A stretch of 64,000 nucleotides of DNA from JAAXKN01 sp036261625 (GCA_036261625.1 DATAKL010000037.1:1-64000), one strand, 5' to 3'. Shown: positions 1-8,879, counted from the first letter of the stretch. The notes: generated from the letters alone by a model not told the origin. Program-made: numbers and translations.

Positions 1-240
1 GGTTCCCGCACCCGCCAGAGGCGGGTTTGTCACCCCGGGCTAAAGACAAAGCGCCCCTCATCGGGGCTTTGTAATTTGGACGTTTATTGATGCATTCTTT
101 TCATTGGCCTTTGGAAATCTATTAAGTTGACGCGTAAAGCCCGAGGCGGGCTATATGAAACCACTGACGTGGTTTGGAAGAATTTATTATCTCGTATGCT
201 ACAAATATATAACCGCTTAAAGCGGTTAGGAAAGACCTTC
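1..240. repeat. Hairpin-rich non-coding repeat, truncated by the window edge
   Basis: No gene is seen here. The stretch is a series of short hairpins: CCCGCC/GGCGGG at about 11-25, a GC stem at 48-73, AAACCAC/GTGGTTT at 158-175 and AACCGC/GCGGTT at 211-227. Its first part matches 23205-23335 in the fixed blocks (GGTTCC.GCACC, GGTTTGTCACC, CCGGGCTA, GCGTAAAGCC), while the stems between those blocks differ in sequence and remain paired. It is therefore a member of a dispersed structured repeat family. The last hairpin may also terminate transcription of the crotonase gene. Confidence 0.65.
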
Positions 241-254
241 ATAGCTTTTAATTT

Positions 255-1022
255 TTAACCGCCTTTTGGCTTCTTAAAGGAAGAGATATAATTAGATGTA
301 AATTCAGAAAGAACCAGCTTGCCGGAAATTTCAGCTCTAGCCTCAAGCAGCGCATCCCAGTGCGCGGTGCCTTCCCAGAGCATGGATTTCAGGCGGGCCA
401 TCGCCTCGGGATTGGTTTTTGAGAGCCTTACGGCTAATTCCAGTACCGCCTTGTCAAGCTCTTCTTTTTCCTGGAATACGTCCGTATAAAGCCCCTGATT
501 TTCGGCCCAGAGGGCATCGCGCCAGTTTGTGTCTATTGAAAGCGCACTGAAGGCGCTTTTGCCAATTTTTCTCTCCACTGCCGGACCTACAACAAAAGGA
601 CCAAGGCCAAGCTCCAGCTCGCTTAGTTTTATGGAAGCTGATGAATGGGCCAGCGCGTAGTCTGATGCGGCAATAATCCCGACGCCTCCTCCAACGGCCT
701 TGCCCTGAATACGGGCTATTATAAATTTGGGGCAGTTTTTCATGGCATTTATAAGACGCGCAAAACCCATAAAAAACTCTTTTCCTTCCTCGTAAGTGCT
801 GATGTTCAAAAGCTCGGTAAAGGATGCTCCTCCGCAGAATGCCCCGTCGCCGCGGCTTGAAAGTACAATAACACGTGTTTCTTCGTTATCTGAAAGGCTC
901 TTTATGTCATCTGCCATGCTTTTTAAAAGCGCCCGGGGAAGGCTGTTCCCCTTGGGATGTGAAAAAGTGACTACGGCAATGTTATTGTTTATTTTTACCG
1001 AAACCTCACCCGGCTCTTCCAT
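255..1022 (-). CDS. Enoyl-CoA hydratase/isomerase family protein (crotonase fold)
   Basis: The 255-residue product has the length and motifs of crotonases, cytoplasmic enzymes that hydrate or isomerise enoyl-CoA thioesters. The oxyanion-hole segments are FCGGASF near residues 62-68 and GKAVGGGVG near 107-115, followed by the SELELGLGP segment that carries the first catalytic Glu. The second Glu of classical hydratases is not evident after GKSAFSAL, so the exact reaction (hydratase, methylglutaconyl-CoA type, or isomerase) is left open. The start is supported by an AGGAGGTG ribosome site 5 bases upstream. It lies 33 bp downstream of the HAD phosphatase gene on the same strand, so the two are probably co-transcribed. 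Confidence 0.85.
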   Translation of the reverse strand: MEEPGEVSVKINNNIAVVTFSHPKGNSLPRALLKSMADDIKSLSDNEETRVIVLSSRGDGAFCGGASFTELLNISTYEEGKEFFMGFARLINAMKNCPKFIIARIQGKAVGGGVGIIAASDYALAHSSASIKLSELELGLGPFVVGPAVERKIGKSAFSALSIDTNWRDALWAENQGLYTDVFQEKEELDKAVLELAVRLSKTNPEAMARLKSMLWEGTAHWDALLEARAEISGKLVLSEFTSNYISSFKKPKGG

Positions 1023-1055
1023 AATTTCACCTCCTTACTTAAAAAAGAATCTTCT

Positions 1056-1739
1056 TTATTTAAGGGCGCTGCTGCGGCCAATAATATCTATTATCTCTTT
1101 CATGTCTGAAATCAGATAGTCGGGATTTTCTTTCTCCAGCTCTTCCTTCTGCCTGTAGCCGAATGTTACGCCGCATGTAAGCGAGCCCGCATTCTTGCCG
1201 CAGCGGATATCAAGCTCGGAATCTCCTACCATTAAAGTCTCATCGGGCCCGATTCCCGTATCACTGCAAATCTTTAGAAGAGCATCCGGAGCGGGTTTAA
1301 TGGCCATTCCGCTGCGGCGCCCTACAATAAATGAAAAATAATCTTTCAGGTTAAAATGTTCAAGTATTCTTTCAGCCTGATCCTGAGCCTTTGTTGTAAG
1401 AAGGGAGGTGGTAATGCCGCTATTCTTCAGATGCTCCAGTGCCTCAAGCACATTGGGGTAAATTTTGGAGTCATCTATAAAATCGAAGTACAGGGCCTTA
1501 TACTTTTCAATAAAATCCTCCAGGTCTGGCACAGAAATATTGAAATCGGCAAAAATGTCCTTAAAGTGATAGCCGATCTTTTTATTGAACTCTTCTTCGG
1601 AGAGTTCAGCTGCAATGTTAAATTCCTGGAAAGTCCTGAGTGTGCACTTGTAAATTGTTGCACTTGAGCTCATGAGGGTTCCGTCTAAGTCGAAGACGAC
1701 GCTTCTGATTTTGGGGCTTTGGGTCATAAAATTCCGCAA
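1056..1739 (-). CDS. HAD-superfamily hydrolase, phosphoglycolate phosphatase-like
   Basis: This 227-residue protein has all four HAD motifs: FDLDGT with nucleophile D17 and acid/base D19, the Thr motif LLTTK at 113-117, Lys148 in AIKPAP, and GDSELD with D173/D177. The helical insertion between motifs I and II is the C1-type cap seen in Gph and PpaX phosphatases. It probably removes phosphate from a small cytoplasmic metabolite; the substrate cannot be read from sequence. Met5 is an alternative start. It is first in a likely two-gene unit with the crotonase gene downstream. Confidence 0.85.
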   Translation of the reverse strand: MRNFMTQSPKIRSVVFDLDGTLMSSSATIYKCTLRTFQEFNIAAELSEEEFNKKIGYHFKDIFADFNISVPDLEDFIEKYKALYFDFIDDSKIYPNVLEALEHLKNSGITTSLLTTKAQDQAERILEHFNLKDYFSFIVGRRSGMAIKPAPDALLKICSDTGIGPDETLMVGDSELDIRCGKNAGSLTCGVTFGYRQKEELEKENPDYLISDMKEIIDIIGRSSALK

Positions 1740-1957
1740 ATTCCTTTGAAAATTAAAAGTGATAATATAATAACAATTTCCGGAGCGGATTTATTCCATA
1801 ATTTCACGATAAACCGCAATTGTCTTTCATTAATTGTTTCATCCTTGCAAAAATATCAAATTATACATAAGTTTAACGTTTAATTTTAGGCAAGAAGAAA
1901 AGATTTTAAGCCATTAAAATCAGAAATATATTCAAATAAATCCAATAGGAGTTTAAG

Positions 1958-2989
1958 ATGCCCGTTGTAGATTATAAGAAATATTGCGCGATGCTCGACA
2001 ACGCAAAGAAGAATAAATTTGCTTATCCTGCCATCAATGTTACCTCTGAAGCTACGGCAAATGCAGTGCTTGCTGCACTGGCAGAAACAAAGAGCGATGG
2101 TATAATACAGGTTTCAACCGGAGGCGGTGAGTTTGCCTCGGGTACCGCTGTTAAGGATGCAGCCTTAGGTGCAATCTCAATTGCACAGCACGTTCACCTC
2201 GTTGCAGAACGCTACGACATTAACGTTGCACTTCATACAGATCACTGCCCGGCTAAGAAGCTGGATTCTTTTGTAAGACCTCTGCTTGCAGAATCACGCA
2301 AAAGAGTAGCCCAGGGATTAAAACCCTTATTCAACTCACACATGTTCGACGGAAGCGAGCTTCCCTTAAAGGAGAACATGGACATTGCAGTTGAACTCTT
2401 AAAAGAATGTGCCGAACTGGGAATCATTCTTGAAGTTGAAGCAGGCGTCGTTGGCGGCGAAGAAGACGGCGTTAACAACGAAGGCGCTCCGGCCGAGAAA
2501 CTCTATACAACTCCTGAAGACATGGTTGAAGTTTACAAACGCCTTTCATCTGTTAAAGGCGCAAGATTCATGTTTGCCGCTACATTCGGCAACGTTCACG
2601 GAGTTTATAAACCGGGCAACGTAAAGCTCCGTCCGGTTATCTTAAAGCAGGGACAGGATGCAACAGCAGCCGCATTCGGCAAGGATGCATCTTTCGACCT
2701 CGTTTTCCACGGCGGCAGCGGCTCTTCACTCGAAGAGATCAGGGAAACTCTCCAGTACGGAGTAATTAAGATGAACGTCGATACAGATACTCAGTACGCC
2801 TTTACACGCCCGATGGTCGACCACTTCTTCAAAAACTACGACGGAGTGCTCAAGGTTGAAGGCGAAGTTGGCAATAAGAAAGTCTACGATCCGCGCGCTT
2901 ACCTGAAAAAAGCTGAAACAGGCATGAAGGAAAGAGTAATTCAGGCCGTTAAGGATCTCTGCGGAGAAGGTACAACACTGGGCAGATAA
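1958..2989 (+). CDS. fbaA: Class II fructose-bisphosphate aldolase
   Basis: Cleaves fructose 1,6-bisphosphate to glyceraldehyde 3-phosphate and dihydroxyacetone phosphate in glycolysis, and makes it in gluconeogenesis. The 343-residue product has the zinc/catalytic segment LHTDHC (D95 proton donor, H96 zinc ligand), the EVEAGVVGGEEDG segment, the GNVHGVYKPGNVKL segment with a further zinc His, and the phosphate-binding HGGSGS and NVDTDTQ motifs. Its length and the long C-terminal part fit the type A (E. coli FbaA) group. A TAGGAG site precedes the ATG. An intrinsic terminator follows at once, so the gene looks monocistronic. Confidence 0.97.
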   Translation: MPVVDYKKYCAMLDNAKKNKFAYPAINVTSEATANAVLAALAETKSDGIIQVSTGGGEFASGTAVKDAALGAISIAQHVHLVAERYDINVALHTDHCPAKKLDSFVRPLLAESRKRVAQGLKPLFNSHMFDGSELPLKENMDIAVELLKECAELGIILEVEAGVVGGEEDGVNNEGAPAEKLYTTPEDMVEVYKRLSSVKGARFMFAATFGNVHGVYKPGNVKLRPVILKQGQDATAAAFGKDASFDLVFHGGSGSSLEEIRETLQYGVIKMNVDTDTQYAFTRPMVDHFFKNYDGVLKVEGEVGNKKVYDPRAYLKKAETGMKERVIQAVKDLCGEGTTLGR

Positions 2990-3013
2990 TTTTCTGTCAT
3001 TGATTTATATGGG

Positions 3014-3046
3014 GCACAGCTATAATATTTTATAGCTGTGCTTTTT
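3014..3046 (+). terminator. Intrinsic terminator after fbaA
   Basis: A perfect 12-bp stem (GCACAGCTATAA, 3014-3025, with its complement at 3030-3041) with a 4-base loop is followed by TTTTT. A possible GTG start for the next gene at 3038 lies inside the stem, which argues for the later ATG at 3059. Confidence 0.9.
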
Positions 3047-3058
3047 GTTAAAAAAGCT

Positions 3059-3796
3059 ATGAAACCTTTTATTAAAGCAGGAATGGACTGGCTATTAAAT
3101 ACACCTATAACCCATAGAGGGCTGCACGACAACGTTACCGTACCCGAAAACTCCCTGGCAGCTTTCAGGCGCTCTATTGAGGCCGGATATCCGATTGAAC
3201 TGGACGTCAGGCTCTTAAGGGATGGGTATATCTGTGTTTTTCACGACATCTACCTTTCCAGAATGACCGGCGAGAAGGGCTCAATACTTAAGAAAACTTC
3301 CAAAGAGATAAGGAATATTAAACTTCTCGGGACAGAAGAACGTATCCCTCTTCTTTCCGAAGTGCTCAGGCTTGTTGACGGGAAGGTGCCCCTTTTAATT
3401 GAAGTTAAAAACAGAAGGGGCGTTGGCCATCTGGAAAACCGCCTTCTGCACCTCCTGAACGGCTATAAGGGAGAATATGCTGTCGAATCTTTTAATCCGC
3501 TCGTGGTTAAATGGTTCCGCGACAACGCCCCCGGCATCATAAGAGGACAGCTCTCGGGCGCCTTCGGCGCAATAAGAACAATGAGCAGAAGAGCATTCCT
3601 GAGGGGATACCTGTTCTCAAGACTCTGCCGCCCCGATTTTATTGCATACGATATCCGGTACCTGCCTGCAAGAAAAATTAATAACTTCCGCCTGAGCGGC
3701 ATTCCTGTTATAGGCTATACTGCAAAAAGCCGCGAGGAATACGAAAACGCATGCTACTACTGCGATAATATTATCTTTGAGGGCTTTACCCCCTGA
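3059..3796 (+). CDS. Glycerophosphodiester phosphodiesterase (GDPD family)
   Basis: Hydrolyses glycerophosphodiesters to glycerol 3-phosphate and an alcohol. The motifs are in the expected order: HRG followed by PENS near the N-terminus, ELDV (the metal-binding Glu and Asp), FHD with the second catalytic His, and LIEVKN in the barrel. The product is about 245 residues, normal for the family. No signal peptide is evident, so it is probably cytoplasmic. The ATG at 3059 is chosen because the upstream GTG (3038) sits in the fbaA terminator; an in-frame ATG at 3083 is also possible. Confidence 0.88.
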   Translation: MKPFIKAGMDWLLNTPITHRGLHDNVTVPENSLAAFRRSIEAGYPIELDVRLLRDGYICVFHDIYLSRMTGEKGSILKKTSKEIRNIKLLGTEERIPLLSEVLRLVDGKVPLLIEVKNRRGVGHLENRLLHLLNGYKGEYAVESFNPLVVKWFRDNAPGIIRGQLSGAFGAIRTMSRRAFLRGYLFSRLCRPDFIAYDIRYLPARKINNFRLSGIPVIGYTAKSREEYENACYYCDNIIFEGFTP

Positions 3797-3921
3797 GGTA
3801 ATATTTCCCTTAAAAGCAAATTAAGCCCTTGAGGCTGTTTAGATTCCGCACTTTTTCTTATTTTAATCCAGACATTTTGCACTCTCAAAATCCAAACATT
3901 TTCAGCAAACAGGAGATACGG

Positions 3922-5316
3922 ATGAATTCCAGGAAAAACTCTCTTTATAACTTCTCAAAAATTTCAGCCCTGTACCTTTGGGCTTTATTAATTCTTTTTA
4001 TCAGCTTTCAGACCACCTCGGCACAGGCGGTAAAGACTTCTGTTAAACACCCCGCATGGACACGCAATAAAATGATCTATGAAGTCAATATACGCCAGTA
4101 TACAAAAAGCGGAACATTTAAGGACCTTGAAAAGGAACTCCCAAAACTCCGCGATATGGGTGTGGGTATCATCTGGCTTATGCCGGTTAACCCTATAGGC
4201 GAAAAAAACCGCAAGGGAACTCTGGGCAGCTACTATGCCGTAAAGGACTATATGGCAGTAAATCCCGAATACGGCACGATGAAGGACTTTAAGTCGCTTG
4301 TCAATGCGACGCACAGGCTCGGAATGAAAATTATTATCGACTGGGTTGCAAACCACACCTCCTGGGATAATGTGCTGACTAAAACCCATCCCGAATTCTA
4401 CAGGAAGGATTCCCTGGGAAACTTTACGGCTCCTGTAAAGGACTGGACTGACGTCATTCAGCTTGATTTCGACAATAAGGACCTCTGGAAGTATATGATC
4501 GGTGCTCTAAAGTTCTGGGTTAAGGATGGCGGCATTGACGGCTTCAGATGCGATGTGGCCGGAATGGTACCAACCCCGTTCTGGGATGAAGCCCGTAAAG
4601 AGCTCGATAAAGTTAAACCGGTCTTCATGCTGGCTGAGGCTGAAAATGCCGAACTGCACAGGCATGCATTCGATATGACCTATGGATGGGACCTGCACCA
4701 CCTTATGAACGACATTGCACAGGGCAGAAACAATGCTTCGGCTATCAACACTTACCTTGCCCGGGAAGACAGCCTTTACCCTGAGGATGCCTACAGGATG
4801 TACTTTACCACCAACCACGATGAAAACTCCTGGAACGGCACAGAATTCGAACGCATGGGCCAGGGCGTTGAGGCTTTCAGCGTGCTGACGTTTACGATTT
4901 GGCAGAGCATGCCTTTACTTTACAGCGGACAGGAGGCGGGCCTGAACAAGCGCCTGGCGTTCTTTGAAAAAGACCCCATCGACTGGAAGCCTTCAGAGTA
5001 CAGGGGCTTCTATACGGCCTTGATAAAGCTGAAGCTGAATAATAAGGCGCTCGATAACGGCGCGGCAGGAGGGGAGATGAAACTTCTGTCCCCTAAAGAC
5101 GAAAAAGCTGTTTATGCCTTTACAAGACAAAGAGGAAACGATAAGATTTTTGTAGTGCTCAATCTTTCCAATGAAAAGAAGGAACTTCAGTTAGAAGGCA
5201 AAAGCATGAAGGGAAGTTACACGGAACTCTTCTCAAAAGAAAAGAAGAATTTCAGCGATAAGGAAACCGTTAAATTAAACCCGTGGGAATATAAGGTTTA
5301 TGTAAGCGGAAAGTAG
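3922..5316 (+). CDS. Secreted GH13 alpha-amylase family glycosidase
   Basis: A 464-residue GH13 enzyme with an N-terminal signal peptide (hydrophobic residues about 15-31, cleavage near TSAQA). It should act on alpha-1,4-glucans outside the cytoplasm. Catalytic residues are clear: nucleophile D211 in GFRCDVA, acid/base E239 in MLAEAE, and the third Asp D300 in TTNHDEN; region I is DWVANHTSW. A C-terminal beta domain (AVYAFTRQRGNDKIFVVLNLS onward) ends the protein. The start is the ATG at 3922, 5 bases after AGGAGA; the longer frame opens with TTG at 3829 and has no ribosome site. Exact specificity is not readable. Confidence 0.92.
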   Translation: MNSRKNSLYNFSKISALYLWALLILFISFQTTSAQAVKTSVKHPAWTRNKMIYEVNIRQYTKSGTFKDLEKELPKLRDMGVGIIWLMPVNPIGEKNRKGTLGSYYAVKDYMAVNPEYGTMKDFKSLVNATHRLGMKIIIDWVANHTSWDNVLTKTHPEFYRKDSLGNFTAPVKDWTDVIQLDFDNKDLWKYMIGALKFWVKDGGIDGFRCDVAGMVPTPFWDEARKELDKVKPVFMLAEAENAELHRHAFDMTYGWDLHHLMNDIAQGRNNASAINTYLAREDSLYPEDAYRMYFTTNHDENSWNGTEFERMGQGVEAFSVLTFTIWQSMPLLYSGQEAGLNKRLAFFEKDPIDWKPSEYRGFYTALIKLKLNNKALDNGAAGGEMKLLSPKDEKAVYAFTRQRGNDKIFVVLNLSNEKKELQLEGKSMKGSYTELFSKEKKNFSDKETVKLNPWEYKVYVSGK

Positions 5317-5334
5317 TTTCTTAAGAGGTTAGTT

Positions 5335-5364
5335 TGTCTCCGGCGGATAAACCCGCCGGAGACA
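5335..5364. terminator. Bidirectional terminator between convergent genes
   Basis: An 11-bp GC-rich stem, GTCTCCGGCGG with CCGCCGGAGAC, encloses a 6-7 base loop. It lies between the amylase gene and the convergent beta-barrel gene, whose stops are at 5316 and 5374. Confidence 0.8.
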
Positions 5365-5373
5365 TTTAAGAAG

Positions 5374-6978
5374 TTAAAAGTTAAAGTTTGTTCCAAGCTT
5401 AAAAACCGGCAATACCATATCAGCCCACGCCATTAAGCCTGCTGCCCAGACGAAATGAAAATGCCTGTCTGAAAACATGTTATCATTTCCGGCCGTTAGT
5501 GTTACCGGGCCTCCATCATTCCCTGTAAATAAATGCTCTACTTGCTTGCTGTACTCAAGCGAGACGTTATTAAATCCGGATTTGGCAAAGTAGCCCGTCA
5601 GTTTCAGTCCGGCTGTAAAATTTTTGAATTCAGGGTCTTGAAAAACGCTATAGTTGAGGATTCCGGCAACGCTCAGATTGTCCATAATCTGATAACCGAG
5701 CTGGGCGTCAAGAAGCTCCGGGAATCCTGTTCCACCGGCAAGGAATAAGTGCCTTCTTCCCGGCACAATTTCAACGGCGCTTTCTTCAGGTTCCTTTTTT
5801 TCTATAACTGGTTTTTCTACACCTGCCGTTTTTTCTTGACCGGACTTTGAAGTCAAAGAGAAGTTATAACCCAGGCTTACTTTAACAATACTGCCCACCG
5901 TCCAGTAGCTGGTTTGAGGCTGCAGGCTGCTCAGGTTGGAGCTGCGGCCGAATTCCTCGTTCAGGTTTTTGAAATACTGAAGTTCGAGGAAGAAGCCATC
6001 AGGAGAATGAATGCCTATTCCTCCGCCCAGCATGGTATGAGTGCCGCCGTTGTTTTCTTCATAAATTAAGGTTCCGTGTGAACTTTCGAAACTGTTAAGG
6101 AAGTTTATTCCGCCGATGGCATAAAGGAAATCCTGAAGAATATTTCCTTTGGCAAACAGTCCGTACTCCATACCCCCTAAATCCTCTGAAAGCGCGATCC
6201 CAAACCTGCCTTCCAGTGCAAAATTTTTATTTAAATTCAGCCCCAGGTTTAAGCCAGGCTCCAGATTAAACGTGGAAATGTAACTTGGGATGTTATTTCC
6301 CGACATGATATTGCCTCCAAGTCCGAAGCCCAGGAAAAGGCTTGGCCGTGAATAAGAAACCGGTGTTCCTTCGGCTTTATTTTTCTCCAGGGCGGTTTTT
6401 TCTTCCGCAGGTTTTGGAGCAAAAGAGAAATTATACCCAAAAGTTAACTTATAAATACCATAAACCTTCCAGTATTCGCTGCGGGGCTGCCTCTGCCAGT
6501 CCAGAAAAGAGGAGTGGCCGAAATCCTGGTTTAGAGGCCTCATATACTGGAACTCAAAAAAAGAGTTCTCTGTGGTGTTTAAGCCAAGTCCTCCCCCCAG
6601 CATAGTGTGGATGCTGCCGCCTCCCAGATCATTAGCTAAGCTGTATCCTGAAGAGGGGGAAGTGTTAAGAAAATTTATTCCTGCAGTAGCGAAAAGTATA
6701 TCATAGATATCTTTTCTGGCATAAAGACCCAGCTGCATGCCGCCATAGTAATCTGAAATTAAATATCCGCCCCTTCCCTCCAGGGAAAGACCGTTGGCGA
6801 ATTTAAGTCCCAGACTCAAGGAAGGATCCCAATTAATGGTTGGCTGGTAGCGGGGAAAGTTGTTCGTTGAGAGATGGCTGCCCGAAAGTCTTATGCCTCC
6901 GTAAAAGCTCGTCTGCGCATGAGAAAGCCCCGAAAGGAGTGTAAGTGACAGAAAAACAAAAACGAGAGATCTTTTCAT
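5374..6978 (-). CDS. Outer-membrane beta-barrel-like protein with internal duplication
   Basis: Function unrecognised. A signal peptide (residues 1-21, ending SHAQ) is followed by two homologous modules of about 155 residues, roughly 25-180 and 213-375. Both contain LSLEGRGGYLISDYYGGMQ-like, AGINFLN, HTMLGGG, EFQYMRPLN/ELQYFKNLN and GYNFS blocks. Charged linkers (PAEEKTALEKNKAEG and an EKKEPEE-rich stretch) separate them. A third, different beta-rich region fills 410-534 and ends ...KLGTNFNF, with the terminal Phe typical of outer-membrane barrels. Each module resembles an 8-strand porin-like barrel. A TAGGAG site precedes the ATG. Upstream 6979-7085 shows nothing else. Confidence 0.6.
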   Translation of the reverse strand: MKRSLVFVFLSLTLLSGLSHAQTSFYGGIRLSGSHLSTNNFPRYQPTINWDPSLSLGLKFANGLSLEGRGGYLISDYYGGMQLGLYARKDIYDILFATAGINFLNTSPSSGYSLANDLGGGSIHTMLGGGLGLNTTENSFFEFQYMRPLNQDFGHSSFLDWQRQPRSEYWKVYGIYKLTFGYNFSFAPKPAEEKTALEKNKAEGTPVSYSRPSLFLGFGLGGNIMSGNNIPSYISTFNLEPGLNLGLNLNKNFALEGRFGIALSEDLGGMEYGLFAKGNILQDFLYAIGGINFLNSFESSHGTLIYEENNGGTHTMLGGGIGIHSPDGFFLELQYFKNLNEEFGRSSNLSSLQPQTSYWTVGSIVKVSLGYNFSLTSKSGQEKTAGVEKPVIEKKEPEESAVEIVPGRRHLFLAGGTGFPELLDAQLGYQIMDNLSVAGILNYSVFQDPEFKNFTAGLKLTGYFAKSGFNNVSLEYSKQVEHLFTGNDGGPVTLTAGNDNMFSDRHFHFVWAAGLMAWADMVLPVFKLGTNFNF

Positions 6979-7085
6979 CTGGAACTCCTAAAAGTTTTTG
7001 GCAATCGGAATTAAACTAAGGAAAAGACGGATTTATATCAAATGATCGACACGCTCTGGGGCAGAATAGGGGAGAGTAAAAACTT

Positions 7086-7385
7086 TCAGGCAGATTTTCC
7101 CTTTTCGCCGTTTTTACCGCTGAAGAAAACCACCATGTTGCTGTCGATAAAATGAACAAGCGCACCGTACCTTAAAATGCCTGAAACTGAAGCCGCCTCC
7201 GAGAGCTCTTTTTTTATTGTCTCAAGCGCGTCTTCATAGGACAGAATGTTACCGTAAACGACAAGGAGCTTTTCTTCTTCCGTCTTCTGCCAGTTCTTCT
7301 CAAGCAGTTCGTGAAAAAAGATCCTTGACTGACGGGGATCAGGATCACCCGGCAGGTCAACTCTAAGTACAGCTTTTATTTCCAT
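7086..7385 (-). CDS. Hypothetical protein, about 99 residues
   Basis: Not recognised. A small soluble alpha/beta protein with no signal peptide or membrane segment; it ends in a basic KNGEKGKSA tail. The ATG at 7385 (MEIKAV) is preceded by GGAG at a suitable distance, and is preferred over the longer reading from 7421. It lies 71 bp downstream of the next unknown gene (7457-8482) on the same strand and may be co-transcribed with it. Confidence 0.55.
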   Translation of the reverse strand: MEIKAVLRVDLPGDPDPRQSRIFFHELLEKNWQKTEEEKLLVVYGNILSYEDALETIKKELSEAASVSGILRYGALVHFIDSNMVVFFSGKNGEKGKSA

Positions 7386-7456
7386 TATAACAGCTCCGGA
7401 TAAATAAAACAGGCTCAACAAAAAACAGTCAGTAAACTTCCTGTTCTAAAAAATTT

Positions 7457-8482
7457 TCAGTTAACCAGGCTCTGGGCCAGGGTCGTTTTAATAGTTTTAA
7501 GCATATATTCCAGAATATTCTGATACTTTGCTTCATAGTCTTCACGGCTTAAGGCTTTCATGTGTGTATCCAGGTATTTATGAAGCTTATAGCATGAAAA
7601 GCCGTGTTTAATATCGCGTGCCATGTCGGCAATTGCAGCCTTAAGCAGTCTTGTCTCGTTGCTATTGAGCTTATTTCTGCCCAGATAAAATTTATCGAGC
7701 TTTGCATTTGATTTTGAAATTGCATGGCTGATCAAATCGTTAACATGTATGCTGTCATCCATGTAATTCAGGCAGCTTTCTGCCTTTGCCTCATAGCTTT
7801 CAGCGGAATTGACCTCACAGCTGTATTCTTCGCTGCCCCTCAGATATTTCAGTCTTCTGATAAGAACATTAACCGGGATTGCAGGAATAAACTCGGTTTC
7901 CGATTCCAGGAATGATGCAATCTCCGTAAGAAGGGTTTCATCATTGGAAAGAAGATAGTAAGGCACGGCATCAAAGTCTTCTTCGCCTATAAAGCTGCCC
8001 TGGGAGGTTTTCGTCCCCGGCTTTATAAGATAGGTTTTTCCGCTGTGCCTGATGATCTTAAAATTCTGTTTTCTTGCAAAGTGATATATCGTACGCTGCA
8101 GCTTTGAGTAAAACGGGTCTGAGTTTCTTATTGCTTCGGAGAGGTGCTGATCGACACGGCTTTTAATGAGCTTGTGAAGGAATTCCATGGCTTCGGTCTG
8201 TGTCCTTATCGGTGAATCCCAGTTCTTAAAAGCGCTCCTTATGGAATACTCATTCTCGTGGTTAAGCAGGAAAAGGGGAGTTACAGCGCTGATAGCAAAA
8301 TCCTTGTAGTTGTACTCGCCCTCGAGGAAGCAGGGAGCAATTTTACTTTTATTTTTAATTACAAACATATACGATATATTACAGCAGAATTTTGCCAGGT
8401 CGTTCAGTTCTCCGGGGGTAATATTATCTTTACCCAGAATTTCAAGAGTATCCAGGTTTTTTCTTTTTCTTTCAGTTTTCAT
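7457..8482 (-). CDS. Hypothetical protein, possibly sigma-factor-like
   Basis: A 341-residue soluble protein that I cannot assign firmly. It begins with a basic segment (MKTERKRKN). The middle has a pattern reminiscent of an RNA-polymerase sigma-like helical region: NYKDFAISAVTPLF, then FKNWDSP, then LIKSRVDQHLSEAIRNSDPFYSKLQRTI. A later helical half is rich in Lys/Asn. This resemblance is an impression, not a motif match. It is divergent from the sensor kinase gene at 8880, sharing a 397-bp intergenic region with ATCAGTAT repeats, so it could be regulated together with that system. Confidence 0.5.
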   Translation of the reverse strand: MKTERKRKNLDTLEILGKDNITPGELNDLAKFCCNISYMFVIKNKSKIAPCFLEGEYNYKDFAISAVTPLFLLNHENEYSIRSAFKNWDSPIRTQTEAMEFLHKLIKSRVDQHLSEAIRNSDPFYSKLQRTIYHFARKQNFKIIRHSGKTYLIKPGTKTSQGSFIGEEDFDAVPYYLLSNDETLLTEIASFLESETEFIPAIPVNVLIRRLKYLRGSEEYSCEVNSAESYEAKAESCLNYMDDSIHVNDLISHAISKSNAKLDKFYLGRNKLNSNETRLLKAAIADMARDIKHGFSCYKLHKYLDTHMKALSREDYEAKYQNILEYMLKTIKTTLAQSLVN

Positions 8483-8563
8483 AATCTCTGCAATTTTGTT
8501 TCAGCTCTTCCCGTTTTTTGGTTTTTTCAGGGTGGAAATATAAATATCCCCTTTCCCAAAAAA

Positions 8564-8781
8564 ATCAGTATCCCTTTGCATTTCGGAAAATAGGATACCT
8601 AGTCACGATTTAAAAACGGGCAGAATCGGGTTGATTTGAGGGGTATTTTAAGCTGTAGAGTCTCTGAAAATGCAGAAAGGGATAGTTTTTCAAAGAAAAA
8701 TGCAGAAAAAGCTGCGATTTTGAGCTGAAAACGCGTATCAGTATACCGTACATGCAAAAATCAGTATAAATACTGATTTTT
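8564..8781. promoter_or_regulatory. Repeated ATCAGTAT octamer and perfect palindrome in a divergent intergenic region
   Basis: The 397-bp gap 8483-8879 has no gene. It contains ATCAGTAT at 8564-8571, 8737-8744 and 8760-8767, and its inverse at 8770-8777. The last two form a perfect 12-bp inverted repeat (AAAAATCAGTAT with ATACTGATTTTT, 8756-8781, spacer AA). Repeated half-sites between two divergent genes look like an operator, perhaps for the NarL-type regulator encoded at 9904. The palindrome ends in a T run, so a terminator-like role cannot be excluded. Confidence 0.5.
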
Positions 8782-8879
8782 TTTAATTTTTCCCGTTGTA
8801 TATTAAATTCTGTTAAAAAATTAATAATTTTTTTAAAGAAAACACTAAAGCATAAATATCCTCCGGAAGAAATGAAATT

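Noticed and set aside
3038..3058. GTG start for the glycerophosphodiesterase
   Set aside because: It lies in the stem of the fbaA terminator and has no ribosome site.
3829..3921. TTG start for the amylase
   Set aside because: The ATG at 3922 has AGGAGA upstream and gives a proper signal peptide.
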